A stretch of 64,000 nucleotides of DNA, taken from NCBI GenBank assembly GCA_002373375.1, contig DFLE01000024.1, positions 52,435-116,434 on the forward strand. Direction: 5' to 3'. Position numbers and translations under genes: made by a program. This document shows positions 25,801 through 32,693 of the stretch, in pieces; positions within the stretch are counted from its first letter, which is position 1, and every line of letters starts with the position of its first letter. The stretch comes from Prevotellaceae bacterium UBA3627 (lineage in GTDB: Bacteria; Bacteroidota; Bacteroidia; Bacteroidales; Bacteroidaceae). A model generated the notes under the pieces. The model did not search any database. It was not told the DNA's origin and saw only the letters and a list, made by a program, of their open reading frames with translations.

Positions 25801-27528
25801 GGCCTCCCTGAGTTCCTGAAGCGTAACACCGGTTCGGTATATCTCAATAACCTCAACCGTGTGGGTAACACAACCATCAGCGGTGGTCGCGTCTATGTGT
25901 CAGCACTTGCCAACAGCATAGGTACTGACGTAGGTTCTCTGGGTGATATCAACAAGACCATCACCCTCACAGGGAACGGTACACTGGGTATAAGCAATTC
26001 TATCACTAATGGACAGAAAATTATTTGCGCTAATGACAATGGTGTTATCAACACTCCATCAGGTGTAACCCTTACACAAGTTGCTAATATAGCAACATAT
26101 AAGAATGGCGCTCTTACAAAAACTGGTGATGGTACACTGATTACTAGTGGAACACTTACACCATCGGGTATTACACTTAATGGTGGTACATTTACTCATA
26201 ATGGTACGGCTTACACAAAGACTGTAACCCTTGTTGGTAATGTAAATATATCTGGTACAGGCTTTAATAGCTCAACCTTTGCTGTTGCTGATGGCGCAAA
26301 GGCTGTGTTCACAGCAATTAATAGAACTACGGCTTCAAATACCATCAGTGGCGGTGGACAGATTACCGTATATTCTGCAGCAGATAAAGGTACTAACTAT
26401 TATGCCACACGTACGCCACTTCAGTTGAAACTTTCTAACTTCACTGGTACTCTCGTGGCAGATGCTGTATATTCAGCTGATGGTAGGTTTACATTTGACA
26501 CAAGCACAGGCTCAGATAAGTTTACACTCAACATTCCTGCAAATCGTTACGTGCAGAACAGTGGTAAGACGCTGCGCATAGGTCAGCTCTCAGGCACGGG
26601 TACTCTGGGCGGAACATGTTCATTCACTCAGTCAGGAGGTACAGCAGTCAACACCTGGAACGTAGGTAATGACAATGACTTTACCTTCGGTGGTTCAGTG
26701 GTTGATAATGCGAACTTCACTAAGATGGGCTCTGGTACCATGACGGCTTCTGCAGCATGGACTACCACAGGAGCGGTGAAGGTTTCTGAGGGTGAGCTGC
26801 GCTTCAATTCAGGAGTTACATTAGGTACGGGGGTATTGACCGTGGCTGAAGGTGCCACACTTGCTGGTCTTTCTAAACCGATAATTGGTCAAGCAAGAAA
26901 AACTCCTATTACAAACAGCTCGATAACTATAAACGGTACACTTTGGCCATCAAGTAGTGCTTCGTCTGTCGATTATAGTTTCCTGAGTGTGGGCAGTAAG
27001 ACTGTAAATATATCTTCTACTGGTTTATTGAAAGTCGGGTTGCGGGAATGTTCAACTACTTCTGTAAACAACACCTGTCTCGTGGGTGACGGCAGTAGCG
27101 CGACTGTTAATTTCGCTGATGGTGCTACTATCGAAGCTTATGTGAACAGTTCTTTTGCCCCGACCGCTACAGAGGAGAAAGCTGACTCTTTCAAGGTGTT
27201 GGTTGACATTCCTAACATCAATGTGACAGGAACGCTGAACTATAACCTGCCAGCCCTGCCGGCACACTACTACTGGAAGAACCTCTATGACTCTTCTCTC
27301 TTTGCCAAGACTGGCTGTCTCTACATAGGTTACATTGCCCTGCCTGGTGATGCTGACGGCGACGGCAAGGTGACAATGGCTGACGCTAACATGACAGTCA
27401 ACGCCACACTGAAGGGCGCTGCAAATATCCCTGGCTTCAGCATAGTCCATGCTGATGTTGACGGCGATGGAGTGATAACCATGCAGGACGCTTACGAGAT
27501 TGTCAACATCATATTGGGAAAAAGATAA
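22852..27528 (+). CDS. PL11-like rhamnogalacturonan lyase with beta-rich tail and C-terminal dockerin
   Basis: 1558 residues from MKVRKLLVMM, whose signal peptide ends VQAQ; a longer in-frame ORF reads into the upstream repeat and is not believed. The PL11 catalytic region (about 20-620) begins FTDKLDRGVVAV and contains VADVDGDGIVEI, AYDWDMDGKAECIMRAADG, DVDWDGRDEICFGS, GHGDAQHHSDFNP and GDFLGDWRHEFIVRT, with YNQPPHTSYF closing the propeller. Residues about 620-1490 are Gly/Thr-rich, autotransporter-like beta-helix repeats (EVWAGTLNFDG, VSEGELRFNSG). The last 62 residues are a type I dockerin with two calcium loops, DADGDGKVTMAD and DVDGDGVITMQD. It cleaves the RG-I backbone outside or at the cell surface. 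The dockerin is unusual here and suggests docking to a cohesin-like protein. Confidence 0.9.
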   Translation: MKVRKLLVMMLALLSVTAVQAQRFTDKLDRGVVAVNTTGGVFVSWRIQAEEYYGVKYNLYRGDTKIAENLTVSNYKDAGGSASSTYSVAAVVNGIEQGKSEPVATWGTDYLEITPKHPKEIKSTLRPNDATVADVDGDGIVEIIMKYDNLSESSQSYPKYGPAFDGVDSHEYSIFEVMKLDGTVLWWINCGPNMGDFQNNEQNIAAYDWDMDGKAECIMRAADGTTIHMADGTTYTVGNANANVRSATGGGTNWFVITNNEYLLYMNGATGKPYQCLPYPLKLLESDESDVNKAWGDGYGHRASKHFFGAPYLDGRKPYIFLGRGIYTRHKFITYEVDTLTHELKENWRWTNKQAGSPWYGQGYHNYAIADVDWDGRDEICFGSMVIDDNGYGLSTTGYGHGDAQHHSDFNPYVHGHEIFACLEESPVYGNNYRDATTSKVYYKFTATSDDGRCIMGNFNNSVPGCFGSSGGDWATPVSSITNSKLSDYGTNGMAQNFNCYWDGDLCEETFNGTGGDYNKANNDNYPGGIYKYGQGKIKEFTGTFTNNWTKATPCFMGDFLGDWRHEFIVRTANNNIRIYTTTYETPWRVYSMWYDHQQRNATVWQMNGYNQPPHTSYFLGELEGITTPPPALTMTDRTEVANGKTISHNGKTVITCETNDMTVAVEDGATPYIYIDNAPSWVQGSAPSECTTKDTPISYTYYTHTLTGGAFSGDMRLVKQGDGILTLPNVTQTYTGPTEVWAGTLNFDGTLQNSRLWLNRFGELNTDGGTFAKGIQADYASIIRPGGKEAKASSITTDSLILNMGAIVELDIYSDGFAADQINANVLTIEKKNWEYGPEYSTPVFRVNAHAAAGKEAIADGKYVLGTVKKVVGNLSDIVVDNLSNQKAELSLEGDKLCMTITNFEGIPMTWNGDKSSNWNLDKEANFIKNDGGDETKFFTGSQVTFNDVAANFNVNIDGKVSPREVIFDNTKQYTVSGDSIVGLPEFLKRNTGSVYLNNLNRVGNTTISGGRVYVSALANSIGTDVGSLGDINKTITLTGNGTLGISNSITNGQKIICANDNGVINTPSGVTLTQVANIATYKNGALTKTGDGTLITSGTLTPSGITLNGGTFTHNGTAYTKTVTLVGNVNISGTGFNSSTFAVADGAKAVFTAINRTTASNTISGGGQITVYSAADKGTNYYATRTPLQLKLSNFTGTLVADAVYSADGRFTFDTSTGSDKFTLNIPANRYVQNSGKTLRIGQLSGTGTLGGTCSFTQSGGTAVNTWNVGNDNDFTFGGSVVDNANFTKMGSGTMTASAAWTTTGAVKVSEGELRFNSGVTLGTGVLTVAEGATLAGLSKPIIGQARKTPITNSSITINGTLWPSSSASSVDYSFLSVGSKTVNISSTGLLKVGLRECSTTSVNNTCLVGDGSSATVNFADGATIEAYVNSSFAPTATEEKADSFKVLVDIPNINVTGTLNYNLPALPAHYYWKNLYDSSLFAKTGCLYIGYIALPGDADGDGKVTMADANMTVNATLKGAANIPGFSIVHADVDGDGVITMQDAYEIVNIILGKR

Positions 27529-27556
27529 TGGAGAAATAAGCATTCGTTGAATATAC

Positions 27557-27600
27557 ACGGCGAGATTGTAAGTTAAATGTTGCAATCTCGCCGTTTTTTG
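27557..27600 (+). terminator. Intrinsic terminator of the first PL11 gene
   Basis: Stem ACGGCGAGATTG / CAATCTCGCCGT with a run of T (27594-27599) just after it, about 28 bp after the stop codon. Confidence 0.88.
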
Positions 27601-27639
27601 TGTTAAAACATTTATAAATAAAAAAAAACAGGCTTTTTT

Positions 27640-27670
27640 TTTGCTAGTTCTATGAATTTTCGTAAATTTG
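27640..27670 (+). promoter_or_regulatory. Consensus promoter for the 949-aa secreted protein gene
   Basis: TTTG (27640-27643), 19 bp spacer and TAAATTTG (27663-27670) match the Bacteroidetes -33/-7 consensus. It leaves a leader of about 85 nt before the ATG at 27762, which includes a purine-rich GGGGGAGGG. Confidence 0.65.
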
Positions 27671-27761
27671 TATGTAAAATTTTAGGGGGAGGGCTTAAAC
27701 AATATAATAGTTGTCGGAGAAAAATTATCTAACAATATTATTAACTAACAACAAAACAATT

Positions 27762-30611
27762 ATGAAAAAACGTTTACTACTTAGTGCAGCGGTAGCCTTG
27801 ACTGCAATGTCTGGTTTCGCACTTGAGAATGGTGATTACGTGTATGCGCCTCAGGGACGATTCTTGATAACAGGAAGCGCGGGTGACGTGACACTCAATT
27901 TGACGAATCTAAATGATTTTACAGCTGTCATAAGTGAAGGAAGTACTTCTACGCTTGCTTCTCTTTTTAATACGGGTGTGGATGGTGATAATAATGGCTA
28001 TTTTCAGGCTGTTACAAGTGTATCAACAGCTACGCAAAGTGCGTCTGCGGCTTTTGAAGACTATCCGGCAGAGGGAATGTATTATAAGTTACCGACTTTA
28101 AGTGGTACTTATATCGTTAGCTTCAAAATAAAAAGTGAGAATGTACCTACAACTCCACATACGATAAATAATCAAGTGGACTGGAAAGGTAATAATGGTA
28201 AAGGAACTTATTATCGTGGTGCTTTGGAGAATTACATAAACATATTCTCTACAGCGAGTGGCGAAGGTGTTAATGGAGAAAAAATCAAAACTTACGGCGC
28301 AGAGTCACAAATAAGTAGTGAGTGGCAGACAATGTGTTATGCAGTAGAGTTTGATGGTGTTAGTGACTATTATTTGGAGTTCCTTTCTATGAATAGTTCT
28401 ATCCAGGTTATGGATATAGAGGTGAAAGCTGCTATGGAGGTTCCTGACGATAGAAAGAAGGTACAATTGTTGAATATAGCTAAAGCCTATGCTAACTGCT
28501 ATACATGGCCAGAAGGGGATCTTGTGGATTTGAAAGATAATATAGAATATCTTGAATCTATAAATGACGAAAGCACTTTGTCAGATTTTAACGAGGCTTA
28601 CGGTTCTCTTGACAGCTATGTTCAGGAATTCCGTAATTTATATATGGATGATTTGTTCTATACTAATGCTGAGAATAAGTTACCTTCGGGAGATAAAATA
28701 CAAAAAGCGGGAACTGTTGGTGATTGGACAAATGTAACAGGTAAACGTGCTTTCAGGTCTGCGGGTGATTATTATGATCTCGGTCACTGGGGTGTAGGTT
28801 ATGTATGGTCAGCAGGTGAAGGCGGAGCAGAAGGACTCTATATGAAGAAAACGCTTAAGCCGGGTTCTTATGTGTTCTCTATAGATGCTTTGGCTACTGT
28901 ACGTGAGGTTACGACTAGTTCAAACTGTTGGCAGAATAATGGAGGTCTTAATATAGCGTACGGTTATTTATACATTACAAAAGCTAATGGTGATGAAGTG
29001 GATACTGTAGCTACTACAGGTTACTATCCTCTCAATCCACGTGAATATACAAGTAATGTGCTTGTCGCAAATATTACAGAGGCAGGTGAGTATGAAATTG
29101 GTATTAAGGCTTATGCCTATGATGAACTGAAGGCGCTAAAGTACGGTGGTGCACTTTATGTTAAGAATGCACAGTTATATGCAAAGACAGAGTCAGAATA
29201 TTCAGATGCGGAACTTAGTTATTTGGCTGATGTTCGTGAGCAGATAACGACAGCGCGTAACGCCTTGACAACAGCGGCAGAGAATCTTGTAAATCCTGAT
29301 AAACCTTGGGGACATTCTGAAGTTATAGCTTGTGTAGATACAATAAAGCCTGTTGTTGAGGCATACGAGTTGCAAAGTAAAACGGATTCTGCATCAATAA
29401 TTGCTACGTTTGATAAGGAGGCTTATGTCCCAGCTAATAAAACAAAGAACGCTGAAGATGGTTTGATGGTGTATGAAGTATATGTAAAGGCTGCAAAAGA
29501 TATATTGGCTGCCAATAATAAGTTTAAAACGATAAATGATTCTCTCGGACTTTTGAATACAGCTATTACAAATGCAGAGAATCTTTTGGCAGATAGAACT
29601 TATGCTGCTTCTACTAAGGCTGCAGAATTGCAAAATGCTATTAATTTAGCCAAGACTGCCTATAGTTCACTTAAAGCAAGTGAGTATTCTGAGGAGAGTA
29701 GAGAAAAGATTGTAGAAGAGGTGAACAAACTTTCACAAGTATGCACAGAGTATACCACTGCAATACCTGAGGACAAGGTTGCTACGCTTGTTGACATTGA
29801 CTTCAGTAATAAAGCTGTCTCTGTAGATGGCACAGACCTGTCAGAAACAGCAGGTGCTGCTACTATAACTGGTGTAGCGGGAACTATGACATTAAGTTCT
29901 TATATTGGTACATCTGCTGGATGGAATTTTGGTCAGGGTGTTGATGTTAATGGAGAGCGTCAGTTTGCTGATATTCTTCTTGTAGGTGGTAACGGCGCTA
30001 CAGGAACAGTTCCAGTTGATTTGGGTGAAACTGCAAGTAATATTTATACAGTATCTATGGATCTCTATGTCGGTATGCTTGCTAATAGCGATGGAGACCT
30101 TGTAGGCTTCTATCTCAAAGATGAGAATGAAGAGAATGTTTCTGGAATCTATTTCCGTAGTGGTAAATATAATTATGATCCATGTGGTTTAGGTAGTGTC
30201 GGTAATTTCTGCGCAAATAATGGAGGTAATGACAGAAATAGTATAGAAAAGACTTGTACAGATGCTTATAAAAATCATTTTGTCATGTATCTTGACTATG
30301 GCACGAACAAGGCAAAACTCTCGTGTGTCTCAGCTAATGGTGAGTTCTTTACCGATTGGGTGGAGTTCAACGGAAAACCATTTACTAATTTCGTACTTAC
30401 ATGTGGATATTCTGGTAATGCATATCAGCGTCGCTGCTGGTTTGACAATCTGAAGATTCAAAAGATTACCGCCGACGCTCCTGACGCAGTTTCAGAGGTT
30501 AAGGCTGCTGACGCACAGGCTAAGGCTGTAGCTAAGAAGGTGGTTAACGGTCAGCTCGTAATCGAGACCGCTAAGGGCACATTCAACGCTGCCGGCGCAC
30601 AGGTGAAGTAA
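27762..30611 (+). CDS. Large secreted protein of unknown function with shared C-terminal tail
   Basis: 949 residues from MKKRLLLSAAVALTAMSGFAL, a clear signal peptide; an in-frame ATG 17 codons earlier would spoil it. I do not recognise a family. There are two galactose-binding-like beta-sandwich segments (about 30-225 and 320-470), a helical bundle with Asn/Ala-rich heptads (about 480-695, resembling FIVAR-type repeats) and a LamG/jelly-roll-like part (about 700-905). It ends with a tail VVNGQLVIET...AGAQVK also found on two other proteins here. Most of the gene is AT-rich, but the last ~130 bp are GC-rich. By location between a PL11 enzyme and SusCD genes it may bind glycan. Confidence 0.7.
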   Translation: MKKRLLLSAAVALTAMSGFALENGDYVYAPQGRFLITGSAGDVTLNLTNLNDFTAVISEGSTSTLASLFNTGVDGDNNGYFQAVTSVSTATQSASAAFEDYPAEGMYYKLPTLSGTYIVSFKIKSENVPTTPHTINNQVDWKGNNGKGTYYRGALENYINIFSTASGEGVNGEKIKTYGAESQISSEWQTMCYAVEFDGVSDYYLEFLSMNSSIQVMDIEVKAAMEVPDDRKKVQLLNIAKAYANCYTWPEGDLVDLKDNIEYLESINDESTLSDFNEAYGSLDSYVQEFRNLYMDDLFYTNAENKLPSGDKIQKAGTVGDWTNVTGKRAFRSAGDYYDLGHWGVGYVWSAGEGGAEGLYMKKTLKPGSYVFSIDALATVREVTTSSNCWQNNGGLNIAYGYLYITKANGDEVDTVATTGYYPLNPREYTSNVLVANITEAGEYEIGIKAYAYDELKALKYGGALYVKNAQLYAKTESEYSDAELSYLADVREQITTARNALTTAAENLVNPDKPWGHSEVIACVDTIKPVVEAYELQSKTDSASIIATFDKEAYVPANKTKNAEDGLMVYEVYVKAAKDILAANNKFKTINDSLGLLNTAITNAENLLADRTYAASTKAAELQNAINLAKTAYSSLKASEYSEESREKIVEEVNKLSQVCTEYTTAIPEDKVATLVDIDFSNKAVSVDGTDLSETAGAATITGVAGTMTLSSYIGTSAGWNFGQGVDVNGERQFADILLVGGNGATGTVPVDLGETASNIYTVSMDLYVGMLANSDGDLVGFYLKDENEENVSGIYFRSGKYNYDPCGLGSVGNFCANNGGNDRNSIEKTCTDAYKNHFVMYLDYGTNKAKLSCVSANGEFFTDWVEFNGKPFTNFVLTCGYSGNAYQRRCWFDNLKIQKITADAPDAVSEVKAADAQAKAVAKKVVNGQLVIETAKGTFNAAGAQVK

Positions 30612-30647
30612 AAATAGTAATAAGATACTAATTACAGTGGAATAATT

Positions 30648-30683
30648 AATCCTCGCATTACATACGTAGTGCGGGGATTTTTT
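30648..30683 (+). terminator. Intrinsic terminator after the 949-aa protein gene
   Basis: Stem AATCCTCGCA / TGCGGGGATT with a short loop, then seven T residues. It lies about 36 bp after the stop. Confidence 0.85.
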
Positions 30684-30723
30684 TCTTCCGTTTTGTAGCG
30701 CGAGGATTTTTGTTCCGTTTTAT

Positions 30724-30755
30724 TTTGCCAGTTCAATCTTTTATTCGTAACTTTG
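30724..30755 (+). promoter_or_regulatory. Promoter of the MNT/HEPN pair
   Basis: TTTG (30724-30727), 20 bp and TAACTTTG (30748-30755). The MNT start codon is 28 bp downstream. Confidence 0.6.
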
Positions 30756-30782
30756 CATAGAGAATGGTAATGTATTCTGCGT

Positions 30783-31097
30783 ATGCGAAAAAAAGTCGAT
30801 ATCATAAATATGATTAGAAAGACGGTTCACGATACAGAGCCGTTAGCGCAGGCTTATCTGTTTGGGTCACGTGCACGTGGTGATGCCAAGAAAAAGTCAG
30901 ATTGGGATGTTGTTGTAATTGTTGACTCGCCCAAAGTGACGGATGAGCAGTTTAAGGTGTTAAATTATGAGCTATGGGAGAAAGGGTTAGAATTAGGCGA
31001 GGAGATAAATACCATATTATATACGCGCGAACAGTGGGTAAATGCACGCCCTACGTTGTTTCAACATAATATATTAAAGGAAGGGGTGAAACTATGA
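30783..31097 (+). CDS. MNT-domain minimal nucleotidyltransferase (antitoxin-like)
   Basis: 104 residues. The Pol-beta-like signature GSRARGDAKKKSDWD (about 25-39) has the Gly-Ser and the Asp-x-Asp-like pair needed for metal binding. Such proteins pair with HEPN proteins as toxin-antitoxin modules, in which the MNT partner may AMPylate the HEPN toxin. The stop overlaps the HEPN start by 4 bp (ATGA). The gene is AT-rich relative to the flanking PUL genes, suggesting separate acquisition. Confidence 0.88.
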   Translation: MRKKVDIINMIRKTVHDTEPLAQAYLFGSRARGDAKKKSDWDVVVIVDSPKVTDEQFKVLNYELWEKGLELGEEINTILYTREQWVNARPTLFQHNILKEGVKL

Positions 31098-31486
31098 GCC
31101 TGACTACGGAAGAGAGACAAGCCATAATCGAATATCGTCTTGAGAAATGTGAAAGTACATTCTCGGATGTTGAGAAAGCTACAGAATTTGGAATGTATAA
31201 TACTGCGGCTAACCGATTATATTATGCTTTTTATTATGTTGCAAGTGCACTTTTGATTAGCAAAGGAGTTTCTGCACATACACATTCTGGTTTGCAATCA
31301 ATGATACATATGCATTTTATAAAAACAGGTACGTTAAGCACAGAAGATGGTATATTGATGCGTAGGTTGTTCTCATTGAGACAAGAAAGTGATTATGATG
31401 ATTTTGTTACGTTGACAGAAGATGATATTAAACCTCTTCTTCCGAAGACCCGAAAATTTATAGATAAAATAAAATCTTTAATTTAA
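31094..31486 (+). CDS. HEPN-domain protein (partner of the MNT protein)
   Basis: 130 residues, all-helical. NRLYYAFYYVASALLISKG and HTHSGLQSMIHMHFIKTG match the COG1895-like HEPN group. RLFSLRQESDYDDF takes the place of the R-x4-6-H RNase motif; a clear His after the Arg is absent, so RNase activity is uncertain. It is translationally coupled to the MNT gene. It could be a toxin or a substrate-positioning subunit. Confidence 0.85.
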   Translation: MSLTTEERQAIIEYRLEKCESTFSDVEKATEFGMYNTAANRLYYAFYYVASALLISKGVSAHTHSGLQSMIHMHFIKTGTLSTEDGILMRRLFSLRQESDYDDFVTLTEDDIKPLLPKTRKFIDKIKSLI

Positions 31487-31542
31487 TAATTTTTATTGAC
31501 CTATAGCTATTACTTTTAATATTAGTAGATACACTAGAGACT

Positions 31543-31671
31543 ATGAGTAGAATATTATATTCTGAATTTTTTCGTGATCTTGCTGTGATAGCCGAGGATG
31601 AGAAGCTGTTTGCGAAACTGCAGAAGTATATGAAGCGTCTTGTTGCAACAAAACGCAATGTTAATTTATGA
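31543..31671 (+). CDS. Small 42-aa ORF, possibly a truncated antitoxin-like or chaperone-like protein
   Basis: MSRILYSEFFRDLAVIAEDE followed by LFAKLQKYMKRLVATK and an early stop. It resembles the N-terminal half of short Bacteroidetes proteins of about 70-80 residues (two amphipathic helices rich in Lys/Leu) that I associate with toxin-antitoxin islands. The C-terminal half appears lost. It follows the HEPN gene by 56 bp. Assignment is from pattern memory only. Confidence 0.4.
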   Translation: MSRILYSEFFRDLAVIAEDEKLFAKLQKYMKRLVATKRNVNL

Positions 31672-31703
31672 CGTGAGTGAGAGAAAAAAAACTTCGGATT
31701 TCC

Positions 31704-31735
31704 TTGTGTGATAAATATTTTTTTTTGTAACTTTG
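31704..31735 (+). promoter_or_regulatory. Promoter for the cohesin-like protein gene
   Basis: TAACTTTG (31728-31735) is consensus. TTG (31704-31706) lies 21 bp upstream as a partial -33. The start codon is 27 bp downstream. Confidence 0.55.
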
Positions 31736-31762
31736 TAGCAGAATAAAAAAGAACGACTTACA

Positions 31763-32410
31763 ATGAAGAGATTTTATACACTGATAGCCGTGTCAGCAAT
31801 GGCATTTCTGAGTGCTAACGCCGAGGCAACAGATTTGTCAAGCGTGAATGACGCTTTGTATTTCGACCGCGTAGAGGTAAAGGCGGGAGATAATGCCACG
31901 TTGCAGATAAAGATGAAAAATGCAAGCAGTGTCGGCACGTTCGGTACAAAGGTAACGATGCCAGAAGGCTTCTCTTTCGGTACAGACGGAAATGACCCGG
32001 ATGTAAGCCTCCTGACAGAAAGGACTGGTAGCAGTACCTTTGCTGTTGCCAGTGCATTCCAAAGTGACGCCAATGCAATAAAGATAGGTCTGCTGCAGAC
32101 AGAGGGCGCTAACCTCGGAGGTAATGACGGTGCCGTTATTGCTATGAACGTAAAGGTAGGTGCTGATGTGCAGGTAGGTTCTTATGAGGTGCTCTTCTCA
32201 GAACAGGAGTTTGTAGAGGCACTATCTTCTGCTAATTATTATCCTGCAGATGCAACGTCTGTTATTGTGGTTACCAGCGCTGACGGTATTGACGGCGTAA
32301 GGGCTGACGGCACAAAGGCTGCTTCACCGGTTAAGAGGATCGTTGACGGTAAGCTTGTCATCGAGACTCTCAATGGTACATATAACGCTATGGGTGCTCA
32401 GACAAAGTAA
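31763..32410 (+). CDS. Small secreted protein with cohesin-like (CBM2/CBM3-superfamily) domain
   Basis: 215 residues with a signal peptide (1-21). Residues about 31-170 have the strand order of a cohesin fold: VEVKAGDNATLQIKMKNA, SVGTFGTKVTMPEGFSF, then AIKIGLLQTE, GGNDGAVIAMNVKV and QVGSYEVLFSE. This is the usual AGD...V.L.N ... G.L..I.F.V ... G.Y.I pattern. The C-terminus VDGKLVIET...MGAQTK is the tail shared with the 949-aa protein. It has its own promoter and terminator. Partner candidates are dockerin proteins such as the PL11 enzyme 4 kb upstream. A carbohydrate-binding role is the alternative. Confidence 0.65.
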   Translation: MKRFYTLIAVSAMAFLSANAEATDLSSVNDALYFDRVEVKAGDNATLQIKMKNASSVGTFGTKVTMPEGFSFGTDGNDPDVSLLTERTGSSTFAVASAFQSDANAIKIGLLQTEGANLGGNDGAVIAMNVKVGADVQVGSYEVLFSEQEFVEALSSANYYPADATSVIVVTSADGIDGVRADGTKAASPVKRIVDGKLVIETLNGTYNAMGAQTK

Positions 32411-32433
32411 AGATTAACAAAATATAATATGAG

Positions 32434-32467
32434 ACTACCGAATGATACCGTCATTCGGTAGTTTTTT
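32434..32467 (+). terminator. Intrinsic terminator after the cohesin-like gene
   Basis: Stem ACTACCGAATGA / TCATTCGGTAGT with a TACCG loop, followed by TTTTTT. Confidence 0.9.
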
Positions 32468-32552
32468 CGTTTATGACTGCTCAGGGGACAAAAACACAGA
32501 TGACAGAAGGTTTAATTTGTTCTAAGAAATTTTAAAAATATTATGTTAAAAA

Positions 32553-32584
32553 TTTGTATAATTAAAGAAATATTGCTTATTTTG
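32553..32584 (+). promoter_or_regulatory. Candidate promoter for the FAS1/SusCD operon
   Basis: TTTG (32553-32556), 20 bp and TTATTTTG (32577-32584, one base off TAnnTTTG). It leaves a leader of about 105 nt before the ATG at 32694. No anti-sigma/ECF or HTCS site can be read. Confidence 0.45.
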
Positions 32585-32693
32585 TAGTCTAAAACTCAAG
32601 CAAGGGCGTATTGCGTCCGCTTATTTCGATGACCTAAGAACAATAACGCTTTGATAATAAATAAAATAAAATAAACTAACTACTTCAATCTTT

